From Rhizobium sp. Q54 (GTDB taxonomy: Bacteria; Bacteroidota; Bacteroidia; Flavobacteriales; Flavobacteriaceae): DNA of 57,451 nucleotides. Below are positions 35,518 through 42,998 of the stretch, piece after piece (the stretch's first letter is position 1; each line of letters starts with the position of its first letter). The translations under genes were made by a program, and so were the position numbers. The notes under the pieces were generated by a model. That model was given only the letters and a program-made list of their open reading frames with translations. It was not told where the DNA came from and made no database searches. The DNA lies in NCBI GenBank assembly GCA_943328505.2, contig CALQAH020000010.1, positions 1-57,451 of the forward strand, in the 5' to 3' direction.

Positions 35518-36591
35518 ATGTCAAAATTTCACAGTATAAAAGTTGCAGATATTTATAAAGAAACAAAGGATTGCTCCGTCATTTCCTTTGAAATACCTGT
35601 TGCATTACAAGAAGAATTTCAATTTATTCAAGGACAACACTTAACCTTAAAATCGTCAATTGATGGTAAAGAGGAGCGTCGTTCTTATTCGCTTTGTTCC
35701 AGTCCAATTGAAAATAAATGGAAAGTGGCAGTCAAAAAAATCAACGGTGGTGTGTTTTCAACTTTTGTAAACGAAAATTTAAAAAAAGGAGATTTCCTCG
35801 AATTAATGCAGCCTAATGGTGAATTTTTTACAACTGTAAATCCGTCAAAAGCTAAAAATTATATTGCTTTTGCAGCAGGAAGTGGCATTACTCCAATTCT
35901 TTCTATCATCAAAACGCATTTAGCATTAGAAGCTAATAGTACTTTTAAACTTTTTTATCTCAATCGAAGTGTAAAATCAATTATCTTTAAAGAAGAAATT
36001 GAATTGCTTAAAAATAAATATTTTGATCGATTTGAAATTTTTCATTTTCTAACCAAAGAACACCGCAGTATTGAGCTATTAAATGGACGATTTACTAAGG
36101 AAAAACTACAAGTTTTAACCAATAAAATAATTGATATTTCTGCTGTTGACGACTGTTTTATTTGTGGTCCAGAGGAGATGATTTTTCTTATTCGTGACGC
36201 ATTAGTTACCGCTGGATTATCAAAAGATAAAATACATTTCGAATTGTTTTCTACTGGAAATTCAGAAGAAGATAAACAACGAATCACTAAAATATTAGAA
36301 CATAAAGTAGAAGGAACCGAAGTAACCATTATTGATGGTGGGAAAGAATTCCATTTCACCATGGATGATGATTTTGACAACATCCTCGATGGGGCTTTAG
36401 CAGCGGGTGCCGATTTGCCTTTTGCCTGTAAAGGTGGGGTTTGTAGTACGTGTCGTTGTAAAATAATTTCAGGAACCGTTGAAATGAAAATTAATTATGC
36501 ATTAGATGAAAACGAGGTTGCAAAGGGGCTTATTTTAAGTTGTCAAGCCGTTCCAACTTCAAAAAATGTAGTAGTTGAATTTGGAGTATAA
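35518..36591 (+). CDS. paaE: PaaE, phenylacetyl-CoA epoxidase reductase subunit
   Basis: Passes electrons from NADPH via FAD and a 2Fe-2S cluster to the PaaA di-iron site. In 357 residues: FAD domain (about 1-105, RRSYSLCSSP), NAD(P) domain (about 110-235, FAAGSGITPILSI) and C-terminal plant-type ferredoxin domain with ligands C304, C309, C312 and C342. First gene of the operon, right behind the putative operator. In E. coli paaE is last of paaABCDE, so the order here is rearranged, as in other Bacteroidota. Confidence 0.95.
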   Translation: MSKFHSIKVADIYKETKDCSVISFEIPVALQEEFQFIQGQHLTLKSSIDGKEERRSYSLCSSPIENKWKVAVKKINGGVFSTFVNENLKKGDFLELMQPNGEFFTTVNPSKAKNYIAFAAGSGITPILSIIKTHLALEANSTFKLFYLNRSVKSIIFKEEIELLKNKYFDRFEIFHFLTKEHRSIELLNGRFTKEKLQVLTNKIIDISAVDDCFICGPEEMIFLIRDALVTAGLSKDKIHFELFSTGNSEEDKQRITKILEHKVEGTEVTIIDGGKEFHFTMDDDFDNILDGALAAGADLPFACKGGVCSTCRCKIISGTVEMKINYALDENEVAKGLILSCQAVPTSKNVVVEFGV

Positions 36592-36618
36592 AAAAAATAA
36601 CATATAATTTATAAAGAT

Positions 36619-37575
36619 ATGTCAGAATTAGAAGTTAAAAATTTAGAAGCCATCTTCGATGCACGCATCGCTAGAGATGAAAAAATTGAGCCCAAAGATT
36701 GGATGCCCGAAAAATATCGCCAAACCCATATTCGTCAAATTTCTCAGCATGCTCATTCCGAAATAGTAGGCATGTTACCCGAAGGAAATTGGATTACACG
36801 AGCACCATCTTTAAAAAGAAAAGTGGCTTTATTGGCCAAAATTCAAGACGAAGCCGGTCATGGTTTGTATTTGTACAGTGCCTGTGAAACACTTGGTATT
36901 TCTCGTGAAGAATTATACGAACAACTCCATTCTGGAAAAGCAAAATACTCAAGTATATTTAACTATCCAACACTTTCCTGGGCTGATATGGGCGCAGTAG
37001 GTTGGCTTGTTGATGGTGCTGCCATTATTAATCAAGTACCTTTAACAGCAACGTCTTTTGGACCTTATGCTCGTGCAATGGTTCGTGTTTGTAAAGAAGA
37101 AAGTTTTCACCAGCGTCAAGGTTTTCAAATTATGATGACATTGGCTAATGGCTCAGCAGAGCAAAAAGAAATGGCACAAGATGCTCTTAACCGTTGGTGG
37201 TGGCCATCATTAATGATGTTAGGTCCAACCGATGCCGAATCAGTCCACACCGAACAATCCATGAAATGGAAATTAAAACGTAAAACCAATGACGAATTGC
37301 GTCAGCAGTTTGTAGATCAAACTGTTCCTCAAGCCGAAATGATTGGATTGACCATTCCAGATCCTAATTTAAAATGGAATGCCGAAACCAAATGTTACGA
37401 TTTTGGAGAATTGGATTGGGACGAATTTTGGCAAGTTGTAAAAGGACATGGCCCATGCAATAAAGAGCGAATTTCCGCTAGAGTAAATGCATGGAATAAT
37501 GGTAAATGGGTGCGTGATGCTGCAATGGCTTACGCTGAAAAACAAGAAAATAAAGAATTAGAGAAAGCAGTATAA
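36619..37575 (+). CDS. paaA: PaaA, phenylacetyl-CoA epoxidase catalytic subunit
   Basis: Di-iron oxygenase subunit that makes the ring-1,2-epoxide of phenylacetyl-CoA. The 318-residue sequence shows the ferritin-like iron ligands: E49 (HSEIVG), E78/H81 (QDEAGHG) and the E160-H164 stretch ([10 protein letters not shown]). The motif [13 protein letters not shown] is typical of PaaA. Normal length. It lies 27 bases after paaE; the spacer to paaB (73 bases) is a repeat-built hairpin. Confidence 0.97.
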   Translation: MSELEVKNLEAIFDARIARDEKIEPKDWMPEKYRQTHIRQISQHAHSEIVGMLPEGNWITRAPSLKRKVALLAKIQDEAGHGLYLYSACETLGISREELYEQLHSGKAKYSSIFNYPTLSWADMGAVGWLVDGAAIINQVPLTATSFGPYARAMVRVCKEESFHQRQGFQIMMTLANGSAEQKEMAQDALNRWWWPSLMMLGPTDAESVHTEQSMKWKLKRKTNDELRQQFVDQTVPQAEMIGLTIPDPNLKWNAETKCYDFGELDWDEFWQVVKGHGPCNKERISARVNAWNNGKWVRDAAMAYAEKQENKELEKAV

Positions 37576-37578
37576 ATT

Positions 37579-37639
37579 GTTGTCTGTTCTCAGTTCTCCG
37601 TTTTTTTAACCGACAACTGTCAACCGACAACCGACAACT
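37579..37639 (+). repeat. Intercistronic inverted word-repeat, paaA-paaB
   Basis: Left arm 37579-37600 (GTTGTCTGTTCTCAG...) and right arm 37610-37631 (CCGACAACTGTCAACC...) are complementary at 17 of 22 positions around a T-rich loop. The right arm is three near-copies of CCGACAACT / CAACCGACAAC. It ends 9 bases before the paaB ATG. Confidence 0.7.
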
Positions 37640-37648
37640 ATAAAAACT

Positions 37649-37930
37649 ATGAAAAACTGGCCACTTTGGGAAGTATTTATAAGAAGTAAAAATGGATTGG
37701 AGCATCGTCATTGTGGTTCACTTCACGCAAGCGATGCCACTATGGCACTTGAAAATGCACGTGACGTTTATACACGAAGAATGGAAGGTGTAAGTATTTG
37801 GGTAGTACCATCGGCTCAAATTACAGCATCAAATCCAGATGATAGTGCCGAACTTTTCGAACCTGCAAAAGATAAAGTTTACCGTCATCCTACTTTTTAT
37901 GAATTACCGGATGAGTTAAAGCATATGTAG
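37649..37930 (+). CDS. paaB: PaaB, phenylacetyl-CoA epoxidase subunit
   Basis: Small structural subunit (93 residues) that bridges the PaaA/PaaC core of the epoxidase and is needed for activity. Recognised by WPLWEVFIRSKNGLEHRHCGS at the N-terminus (residues 3-23), the central ALENARDVYTRRMEGVSIWVV and the C-terminal YRHPTFYELPDELKHM. Normal length. Preceded by a repeat-built hairpin spacer and followed by 94 bases to paaC. Confidence 0.96.
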   Translation: MKNWPLWEVFIRSKNGLEHRHCGSLHASDATMALENARDVYTRRMEGVSIWVVPSAQITASNPDDSAELFEPAKDKVYRHPTFYELPDELKHM

Positions 37931-38024
37931 AATAGTATGGTTTATTTATTTGACTTTAATAATTGTCTTATAAATTTCAAAAACTTAATTTTTCTTAATT
38001 TCTTAATGGTTTAAAAAGAATAAA

Positions 38025-38777
38025 ATGAATAATAATTTAGTTCAATACATCTACGGAATTGCCGATAATTCTTTGATTTTAGGTCAACGAATTGGAGAAC
38101 TTTGCGGTCACGGACCAAGTTTAGAAACCGATATTGCTATGACAAATATCTCATTAGACTTATTGGGTCAAGTGAGGAGTTATTATCAATATGTGGCCAA
38201 ATTAATTGGAAACGATGCTACAGAAGATACAATTGCCTTTCTTCGAAAAGAAAGAGAATATAAAAATGTATTATTGGTCGAACAACCCAATCAAGATTTT
38301 GCTTATTCTATTTCTAGACAATTTTTGTTTGATATATTTCATTTATTGTTGTTAGAACAATTACAAAATAGTTCCGATGCCATCTTATCGGCTATTGCCA
38401 AAAAAAGCATCAAAGAAGTTTCTTATCATACTCGTTTTTCATCAGATTGGATTCGAAGATTAGGAGATGGAACAGAAGAAAGTCATAATAGGATTCAGGA
38501 AGCCATAAATCATTTATGGGCATTTACGGATGAATTATTTCATCAAACCGATGCTGATATAACTATGGTTGCTGAAGGAATTGGTGTAGATGTAACTAAA
38601 TTAAAAGACTCATTTTACAAAAAAGTAAGTGCTATTTTGTTAGAATCTACTTTACAAACTCCCAAATTACACTATTTTCAAAAAGGAGGAAAACAAGGCA
38701 TTCATAGCGAGCATATGGGCTATTTATTAGCCGATTTGCAATATATGCAACGAACCTATCCTAATATGAATTGGTAA
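38025..38777 (+). CDS. paaC: PaaC, phenylacetyl-CoA epoxidase structural subunit
   Basis: Ferritin-like partner of PaaA (250 residues). It retains the fold but not a full set of iron ligands, as expected for PaaC. Conserved segments: DNSLILGQRIGELCGHGPSL near 13-32, LDLLGQVRSYYQY, FLRKEREYKNVLLVEQPN and SEHMGYLLADLQYMQRTYP at the C-terminus. Its stop is one base before the paaD start, indicating tight coupling. Confidence 0.96.
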   Translation: MNNNLVQYIYGIADNSLILGQRIGELCGHGPSLETDIAMTNISLDLLGQVRSYYQYVAKLIGNDATEDTIAFLRKEREYKNVLLVEQPNQDFAYSISRQFLFDIFHLLLLEQLQNSSDAILSAIAKKSIKEVSYHTRFSSDWIRRLGDGTEESHNRIQEAINHLWAFTDELFHQTDADITMVAEGIGVDVTKLKDSFYKKVSAILLESTLQTPKLHYFQKGGKQGIHSEHMGYLLADLQYMQRTYPNMNW

Positions 38778-38778
38778 T

Positions 38779-39279
38779 ATGACACAACAAATCCATCATA
38801 TCGACAAACAACTTTACGAAATTCTTGAAACGGTTTCCGATCCAGAAATTCCAGTGCTTTCGATTATGGAAATGGGTGTGGTACGTTCTGCTAAAATAGT
38901 AAACGGAATGGTTGAAATTGAGATTACACCAACCTACAGCGGTTGCCCAGCAATGGATGTTATTGCAGACGATATCAAAGCCGCATTTAAACATAAAGGC
39001 TACGAAGCTAAAATAGATTTAATTCTTTCTCCAGCTTGGACTACCGATTGGATAACATCAAAAGGCAGAACTGCATTAGAAAAATATGGAATTGCTTCTC
39101 CATTATCAGCAGAAGCCGACAAAGAAGCTCTTCTTGGAAATAAAAAAGTTGTTAAATGTCCACAATGTGGTTCTTTCAACACAAAATTAGTAAGCCAATT
39201 TGGCTCAACAGCCTGTAAAGCATTGTTTAAATGTGAAGATTGTTTAGAACCATTCGACTATTTTAAATGTTTAAAATAA
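38779..39279 (+). CDS. paaD: PaaD, maturation factor of the epoxidase (DUF59/MIP18 with zinc ribbon)
   Basis: A 166-residue protein needed for assembly or cluster delivery in the PaaABCE complex. The N-terminal DUF59 domain reads VSDPEIPVLSIMEMGVVR near 16-33 and YSGCPAMDVIADDI, with the conserved Cys. The C-terminal segment carries CPQCGS and CEDC, a four-cysteine zinc-ribbon. It is translated right behind paaC and 9 bases before paaG. Confidence 0.96.
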   Translation: MTQQIHHIDKQLYEILETVSDPEIPVLSIMEMGVVRSAKIVNGMVEIEITPTYSGCPAMDVIADDIKAAFKHKGYEAKIDLILSPAWTTDWITSKGRTALEKYGIASPLSAEADKEALLGNKKVVKCPQCGSFNTKLVSQFGSTACKALFKCEDCLEPFDYFKCLK

Positions 39280-39288
39280 CCAATTAGA

Positions 39289-40068
39289 ATGGAGAGCATC
39301 CTTTTAAAAAAAGAGAATAGTGTTGCGTGGATTACACTCAACAGACCTGAAGTATTCAATAGTTTCAATCGTGAAATGGCTTTGCTATTGCAAAAAACAT
39401 TAGACGATTGTAATGCTGATGCAACTGTTCGTGCCATTGTAATTACAGGAAATGGCAAAGCATTTTGTGCAGGTCAAGACTTAAAAGAAGTAACAGATCC
39501 CGAATTAAATCCGGGTTTCAGAAAGATTTTGGAAGAACATTACAATCCTATTATTCAAAAAATTAGAAATATTGAAAAACCAATAATTGCTGCTGTGAAT
39601 GGCGTAGCTGCTGGTGCTGGTGCCAATATAGCTTTAGCTTGTGATTTTGTTGTCGCAACAGAACACACCTCTTTTATTCAAGCTTTTAGTAAAATTGGAT
39701 TAATTCCTGATAGCGCTGGAACTTTCTTTCTTCCAAGGTTAATTGGTCTCCAAAGAGCAACCGCTTTAATGATGCTGGGTGATAAAGTAACAGCACAAGA
39801 AGCATTGCAAATGGGAATGATTTATAAAATTTTCCCTGCTGCTTTTTTTGAAGAAGAAGTGATGGGTTTAGCCATAACCTTAGCCAATATGCCAACAAAA
39901 GCATTAGGGTTAACTAAAAGATTATTAAATCAATCGATGAATAATAATTTAGAGCAACAATTAGCATTAGAAAGTGATTTGCAAATTGAAGCCAGTTCAT
40001 CAAACGATTATAAAGAAGGCGTTACCGCATTTGTTGAAAAAAGGAAACCTGAATTTAAAGGAAATTAA
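39289..40068 (+). CDS. paaG: PaaG, ring-1,2-epoxyphenylacetyl-CoA isomerase
   Basis: Crotonase-fold enzyme (259 residues) that turns the ring epoxide into the oxepin-CoA, and can isomerise the dehydroadipyl-CoA double bond. PaaG-specific strings: CAGQDLKEV (oxyanion loop), AVNGVAAGAGANIALACD, AFSKIGLIPDSAGTFFLPR with the catalytic-type Asp in IPDS, and the C-terminal YKEGVTAFVEKRKPEF. Ser-Ala replaces the common Gly-Gly after the Asp. Operon position between paaD and paaH supports the call over a generic enoyl-CoA hydratase. Confidence 0.93.
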   Translation: MESILLKKENSVAWITLNRPEVFNSFNREMALLLQKTLDDCNADATVRAIVITGNGKAFCAGQDLKEVTDPELNPGFRKILEEHYNPIIQKIRNIEKPIIAAVNGVAAGAGANIALACDFVVATEHTSFIQAFSKIGLIPDSAGTFFLPRLIGLQRATALMMLGDKVTAQEALQMGMIYKIFPAAFFEEEVMGLAITLANMPTKALGLTKRLLNQSMNNNLEQQLALESDLQIEASSSNDYKEGVTAFVEKRKPEFKGN

Positions 40069-40077
40069 TTCAGACAA

Positions 40078-40161
40078 CATAGACTTCATAGAAGGTTAGA
40101 CATTTCAGAAGGTGTCATAAATCTAAGTAGTCTAAAAATCTAACGATCTAAAAAGTCTAAC
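40078..40161 (+). repeat. Intercistronic inverted word-repeat, paaG-paaH
   Basis: Left arm 40078-40112 (CATAGACTTCATAG...) and right arm 40127-40161 (GTAGTCTAAAAATCTAACG...) are complementary at about two thirds of 35 positions. The right arm repeats TCTAA four times and stops 6 bases before the paaH ATG. It shares TCTAACGATCTAAAAA exactly with 52237-52252 near hutU. Confidence 0.7.
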
Positions 40162-40167
40162 AAGAAA

Positions 40168-41319
40168 ATGAAAGTAGCAGTAATTGGTTCGGGAACTATG
40201 GGAAGTGGTATTGCACAAGTTGCTGCAACCTCGGGTTGTGTTGTAAAAATTTACGACACTAATCAAGAGGTTTTAGACAAAAGTAAAACCAATCTCGAAA
40301 TTACACTATCAAGATTAGTTGAAAAAGCTAAAATTGATGAAACTGAAAAATTAAGAATTACTAGCAATATTTCCTATGTACATACCATGGGAGAATTATC
40401 TCATTCAGACCTTGTCATTGAAGCGATTGTTGAGAATATTGAAATAAAAAGAAAGCTTTTCTCCGATTTAGAATCCTATGTATCTCCAGAAACTATTTTA
40501 GCATCCAATACATCATCTTTATCCATTACTTCCATTGCGGCTTCTTGTAAAAAACCGGAACGTGTTGTTGGAATTCATTTTTTCAATCCTGCACCTTTAA
40601 TGCAATTAGTTGAGGTAGTGCCAGCCATTCAAACGAGTGAGGAAGTACTTTTATTCACTACAAAAACGATAAATGATTGGAAAAAAATTGTAGCTGTTGC
40701 CAAAGACACACCCGGATTTATTGTCAACAGAGTAGCTAGACCTTTTTACAGCGAAGCATTGCGTATTTATGAAGAAGGAATGGCTGATTTTGCCACGATT
40801 GATTTTGCAATGAAAACTATAGGTGGTTTCAAAATGGGACCATTTGAATTGATGGATTTTATTGGTAATGATGTGAATTATGCAGTTACAGAAAGTGTTT
40901 TTGGTTCTTTCTATTTCGACCCAAGATATAAACCTTCTTTCACGCAAAAAAGACTAGTTGAAGCTGGATTTTTAGGAAGAAAATCAGGAAAAGGGTATTA
41001 TAATTATGCTGCCGAAATGCCAAAACCAAACGAAGATTTAACTTTAGCTAAAAGCATATTCGATCGAATAATTGTAATGCTAATTAATGAAGCTGCAGAT
41101 GCTTTATTTTTAAATATTGCTTCCGCTAATGATATAGATAATGCCATGACTAAAGGAGTGAATTATCCTAAAGGATTATTAGCTTGGGCAAACGAGTTAG
41201 GAATCAAATGGTGTGTTGAAAAATTAGACAATTTATACAACGAATACCACGAAGATCGATACAGATGCTGCGCTTTATTGCGCAAAATGAGTAAAGAAAA
41301 CAAAACTTTTTTCAACTAA
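40168..41319 (+). CDS. paaH: PaaH, 3-hydroxyadipyl-CoA dehydrogenase
   Basis: NAD-dependent dehydrogenase that oxidises 3-hydroxyadipyl-CoA to 3-oxoadipyl-CoA. The 383-residue protein has the Rossmann GSGTMGSG (7-14), the catalytic-region strings NTSSLSIT and GIHFFNPAPLMQLVEVV (His-Glu pair), and GFIVNRVARPFYSEALR leading into the C-terminal 3HCDH domains. It is shorter than the about 475-residue E. coli PaaH. Its stop overlaps the paaI start by one base. Confidence 0.93.
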   Translation: MKVAVIGSGTMGSGIAQVAATSGCVVKIYDTNQEVLDKSKTNLEITLSRLVEKAKIDETEKLRITSNISYVHTMGELSHSDLVIEAIVENIEIKRKLFSDLESYVSPETILASNTSSLSITSIAASCKKPERVVGIHFFNPAPLMQLVEVVPAIQTSEEVLLFTTKTINDWKKIVAVAKDTPGFIVNRVARPFYSEALRIYEEGMADFATIDFAMKTIGGFKMGPFELMDFIGNDVNYAVTESVFGSFYFDPRYKPSFTQKRLVEAGFLGRKSGKGYYNYAAEMPKPNEDLTLAKSIFDRIIVMLINEAADALFLNIASANDIDNAMTKGVNYPKGLLAWANELGIKWCVEKLDNLYNEYHEDRYRCCALLRKMSKENKTFFN

Positions 41320-41726
41320 TGACACCAAAAGAAATTGTACATAAAATGTTTGATAAAGATGCTTTTAGCCAATGGTTAGGCATAACTATTGAATCTGTCG
41401 AAGAAGGATCATGTACACTTTCTATGACTATAAAAAATGAAATGCTTAACGGATTTTCTATCGCTCATGGCGGTATAACCTATTCATTAGCCGATAGTGC
41501 TTTAGCATTTGCATCCAATTCACAAGGTCGACAATCAGTAAGTATTGACACTTCCATTAATCATATTGAAGTTTTAAAAGAAGGAGATAAGATTGTGGCG
41601 GTTGCCAAACAAAACGCATTAAAAAACAAATTTGGTTTCTATACCATCGAAATAAAAAAAGAAAACACCATTGTAGCACTTTTTAAAGGAACAGTTTTCA
41701 GAAGTGAAAAAGAATGGGAAGAATAA
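41319..41726 (+). CDS. paaI: PaaI, hydroxyphenylacetyl-CoA thioesterase
   Basis: Hotdog-fold thioesterase (135 residues) that frees CoA from dead-end phenylacetyl-CoA derivatives. Key motif: NGFSIAHGGITYSLADSALA with the catalytic Asp (LAD) and the His-Gly-Gly loop. Followed by the typical SIDTSINHIEVLKEGD strand. One-base overlap with paaH (TAATG) and 15 bases to paaJ show tight operon packing. Confidence 0.94.
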   Translation: MTPKEIVHKMFDKDAFSQWLGITIESVEEGSCTLSMTIKNEMLNGFSIAHGGITYSLADSALAFASNSQGRQSVSIDTSINHIEVLKEGDKIVAVAKQNALKNKFGFYTIEIKKENTIVALFKGTVFRSEKEWEE

Positions 41727-41741
41727 TTAACAAGTATAGAG

Positions 41742-42944
41742 ATGGAAGCATACATCATAGACGGAGTTCGAACTCCAATCGGAAGTTATCAAGGTTCATT
41801 AGCATCGGTTCGCCCAGATGATTTAGGGGCATTGGTTATTAAAACCGTGGTAGAAAAAAATCCAAGCATCCCAAAAGATGCCTACGACGATGTTATTATG
41901 GGCTGTTCCAACCAAGCTGGCGAAGACAATCGTAATGTGGCTCGAATGTCGTTACTATTAGCAGGATTGCCTTATACAGTGCCAGGCGAAACGGTAAATC
42001 GTTTGTGTAGCTCAGGTTTATCCGCCATAATTCACGCCAGTCGTGCTATCAAAGCGGGTGACGGACATGTTTTTATTGCAGGCGGAATTGAAAACATGAC
42101 ACGCGGACCTTTGGTAGTTTCCAAACCATCTATTGCATATGGTACCGATTCTAAAATGTACGATTCCAGTTTTGGATGGCGTTTTATTAATCCTAAAATG
42201 CACACTATGTTTGGCACCGATGCGATGGGAGAAACCGCGGAAAATCTCGTAGAAAAATACAACATTTCTCGTGAAGACCAAGATGCATTTGCTTTACATA
42301 GCCAACAAAAAGCTACGGCAGCTCAAACTTCAGGAAGATTAGCAAAAGAAATTGTAACTGTAGAAATTCCGCAACGAAAAGGCGATGCCATTCAATTTTC
42401 AAAAGACGAATTTATAAAATCAAATACGTCAATGGAAGGATTATCAAAGTTACGTCCAGCCTTCAAAAAAGACGGAAGCGTAACTGCAGGAAATGCTTCA
42501 GGTTTAAATGACGGAGCTTGTGCAACAATAATTGCCTCTGCGGAAGCAGTTCAGAAATACAATCTAAATCCGATTGCTAGAATTGTAAGTTCTGCAGTAG
42601 TAGGTGTTGAACCAAGAATCATGGGAATTGGTCCAGTAGAAGCCACCAAAAAAGCCTTAGCTAAAGCCAATTTAACCTTAGATCAAATAGATATTATCGA
42701 ATTAAACGAAGCTTTCGCTTCACAAGCTATCGCTTGCCTAAGAGAACTAGGATTACAAGATAACGATTCAAGAGTAAATCCAAACGGAGGTTCTATAGCC
42801 ATAGGTCACCCATTAGGAGTAACTGGAGCAAGAATTATGTATTCAGCTGCTTTAGAATTACAATTGACAGGAAAACGATATGCATTAATAACGATGTGTA
42901 TTGGCGTTGGTCAAGGCTATGCGGCGATTATAGAAAGAGTTTAA
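41742..42944 (+). CDS. paaJ: PaaJ, 3-oxoadipyl-CoA thiolase
   Basis: Acetyl-CoA acyltransferase (400 residues) that splits 3-oxoadipyl-CoA, and its 5,6-dehydro form, into acetyl-CoA and succinyl-CoA or the dehydroadipyl product. Active residues are in place: C89 (RLCSSGL), H356 (IGHPLGVTGAR) and C386 (MCIGVGQG). N-terminus AYIIDGVRTPIGSYQGSL is typical of PcaF/PaaJ. The following spacer (54 bases) repeats TTAGCG four times. Confidence 0.93.
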   Translation: MEAYIIDGVRTPIGSYQGSLASVRPDDLGALVIKTVVEKNPSIPKDAYDDVIMGCSNQAGEDNRNVARMSLLLAGLPYTVPGETVNRLCSSGLSAIIHASRAIKAGDGHVFIAGGIENMTRGPLVVSKPSIAYGTDSKMYDSSFGWRFINPKMHTMFGTDAMGETAENLVEKYNISREDQDAFALHSQQKATAAQTSGRLAKEIVTVEIPQRKGDAIQFSKDEFIKSNTSMEGLSKLRPAFKKDGSVTAGNASGLNDGACATIIASAEAVQKYNLNPIARIVSSAVVGVEPRIMGIGPVEATKKALAKANLTLDQIDIIELNEAFASQAIACLRELGLQDNDSRVNPNGGSIAIGHPLGVTGARIMYSAALELQLTGKRYALITMCIGVGQGYAAIIERV

Positions 42945-42986
42945 AACTTAGCGAACTTAGCGTTATTCTTAGCGCTCTTAGCGGTT
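42945..42986 (+). repeat. Word-repeat spacer, paaJ-paaZ
   Basis: Four copies of TTAGCG at 8-12-base spacing, ending CTTAGCGGTTAAAAG just before the paaZ ATG. No clear left arm. Confidence 0.7.
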
Positions 42987-42998
42987 AAAAGAAAAAAT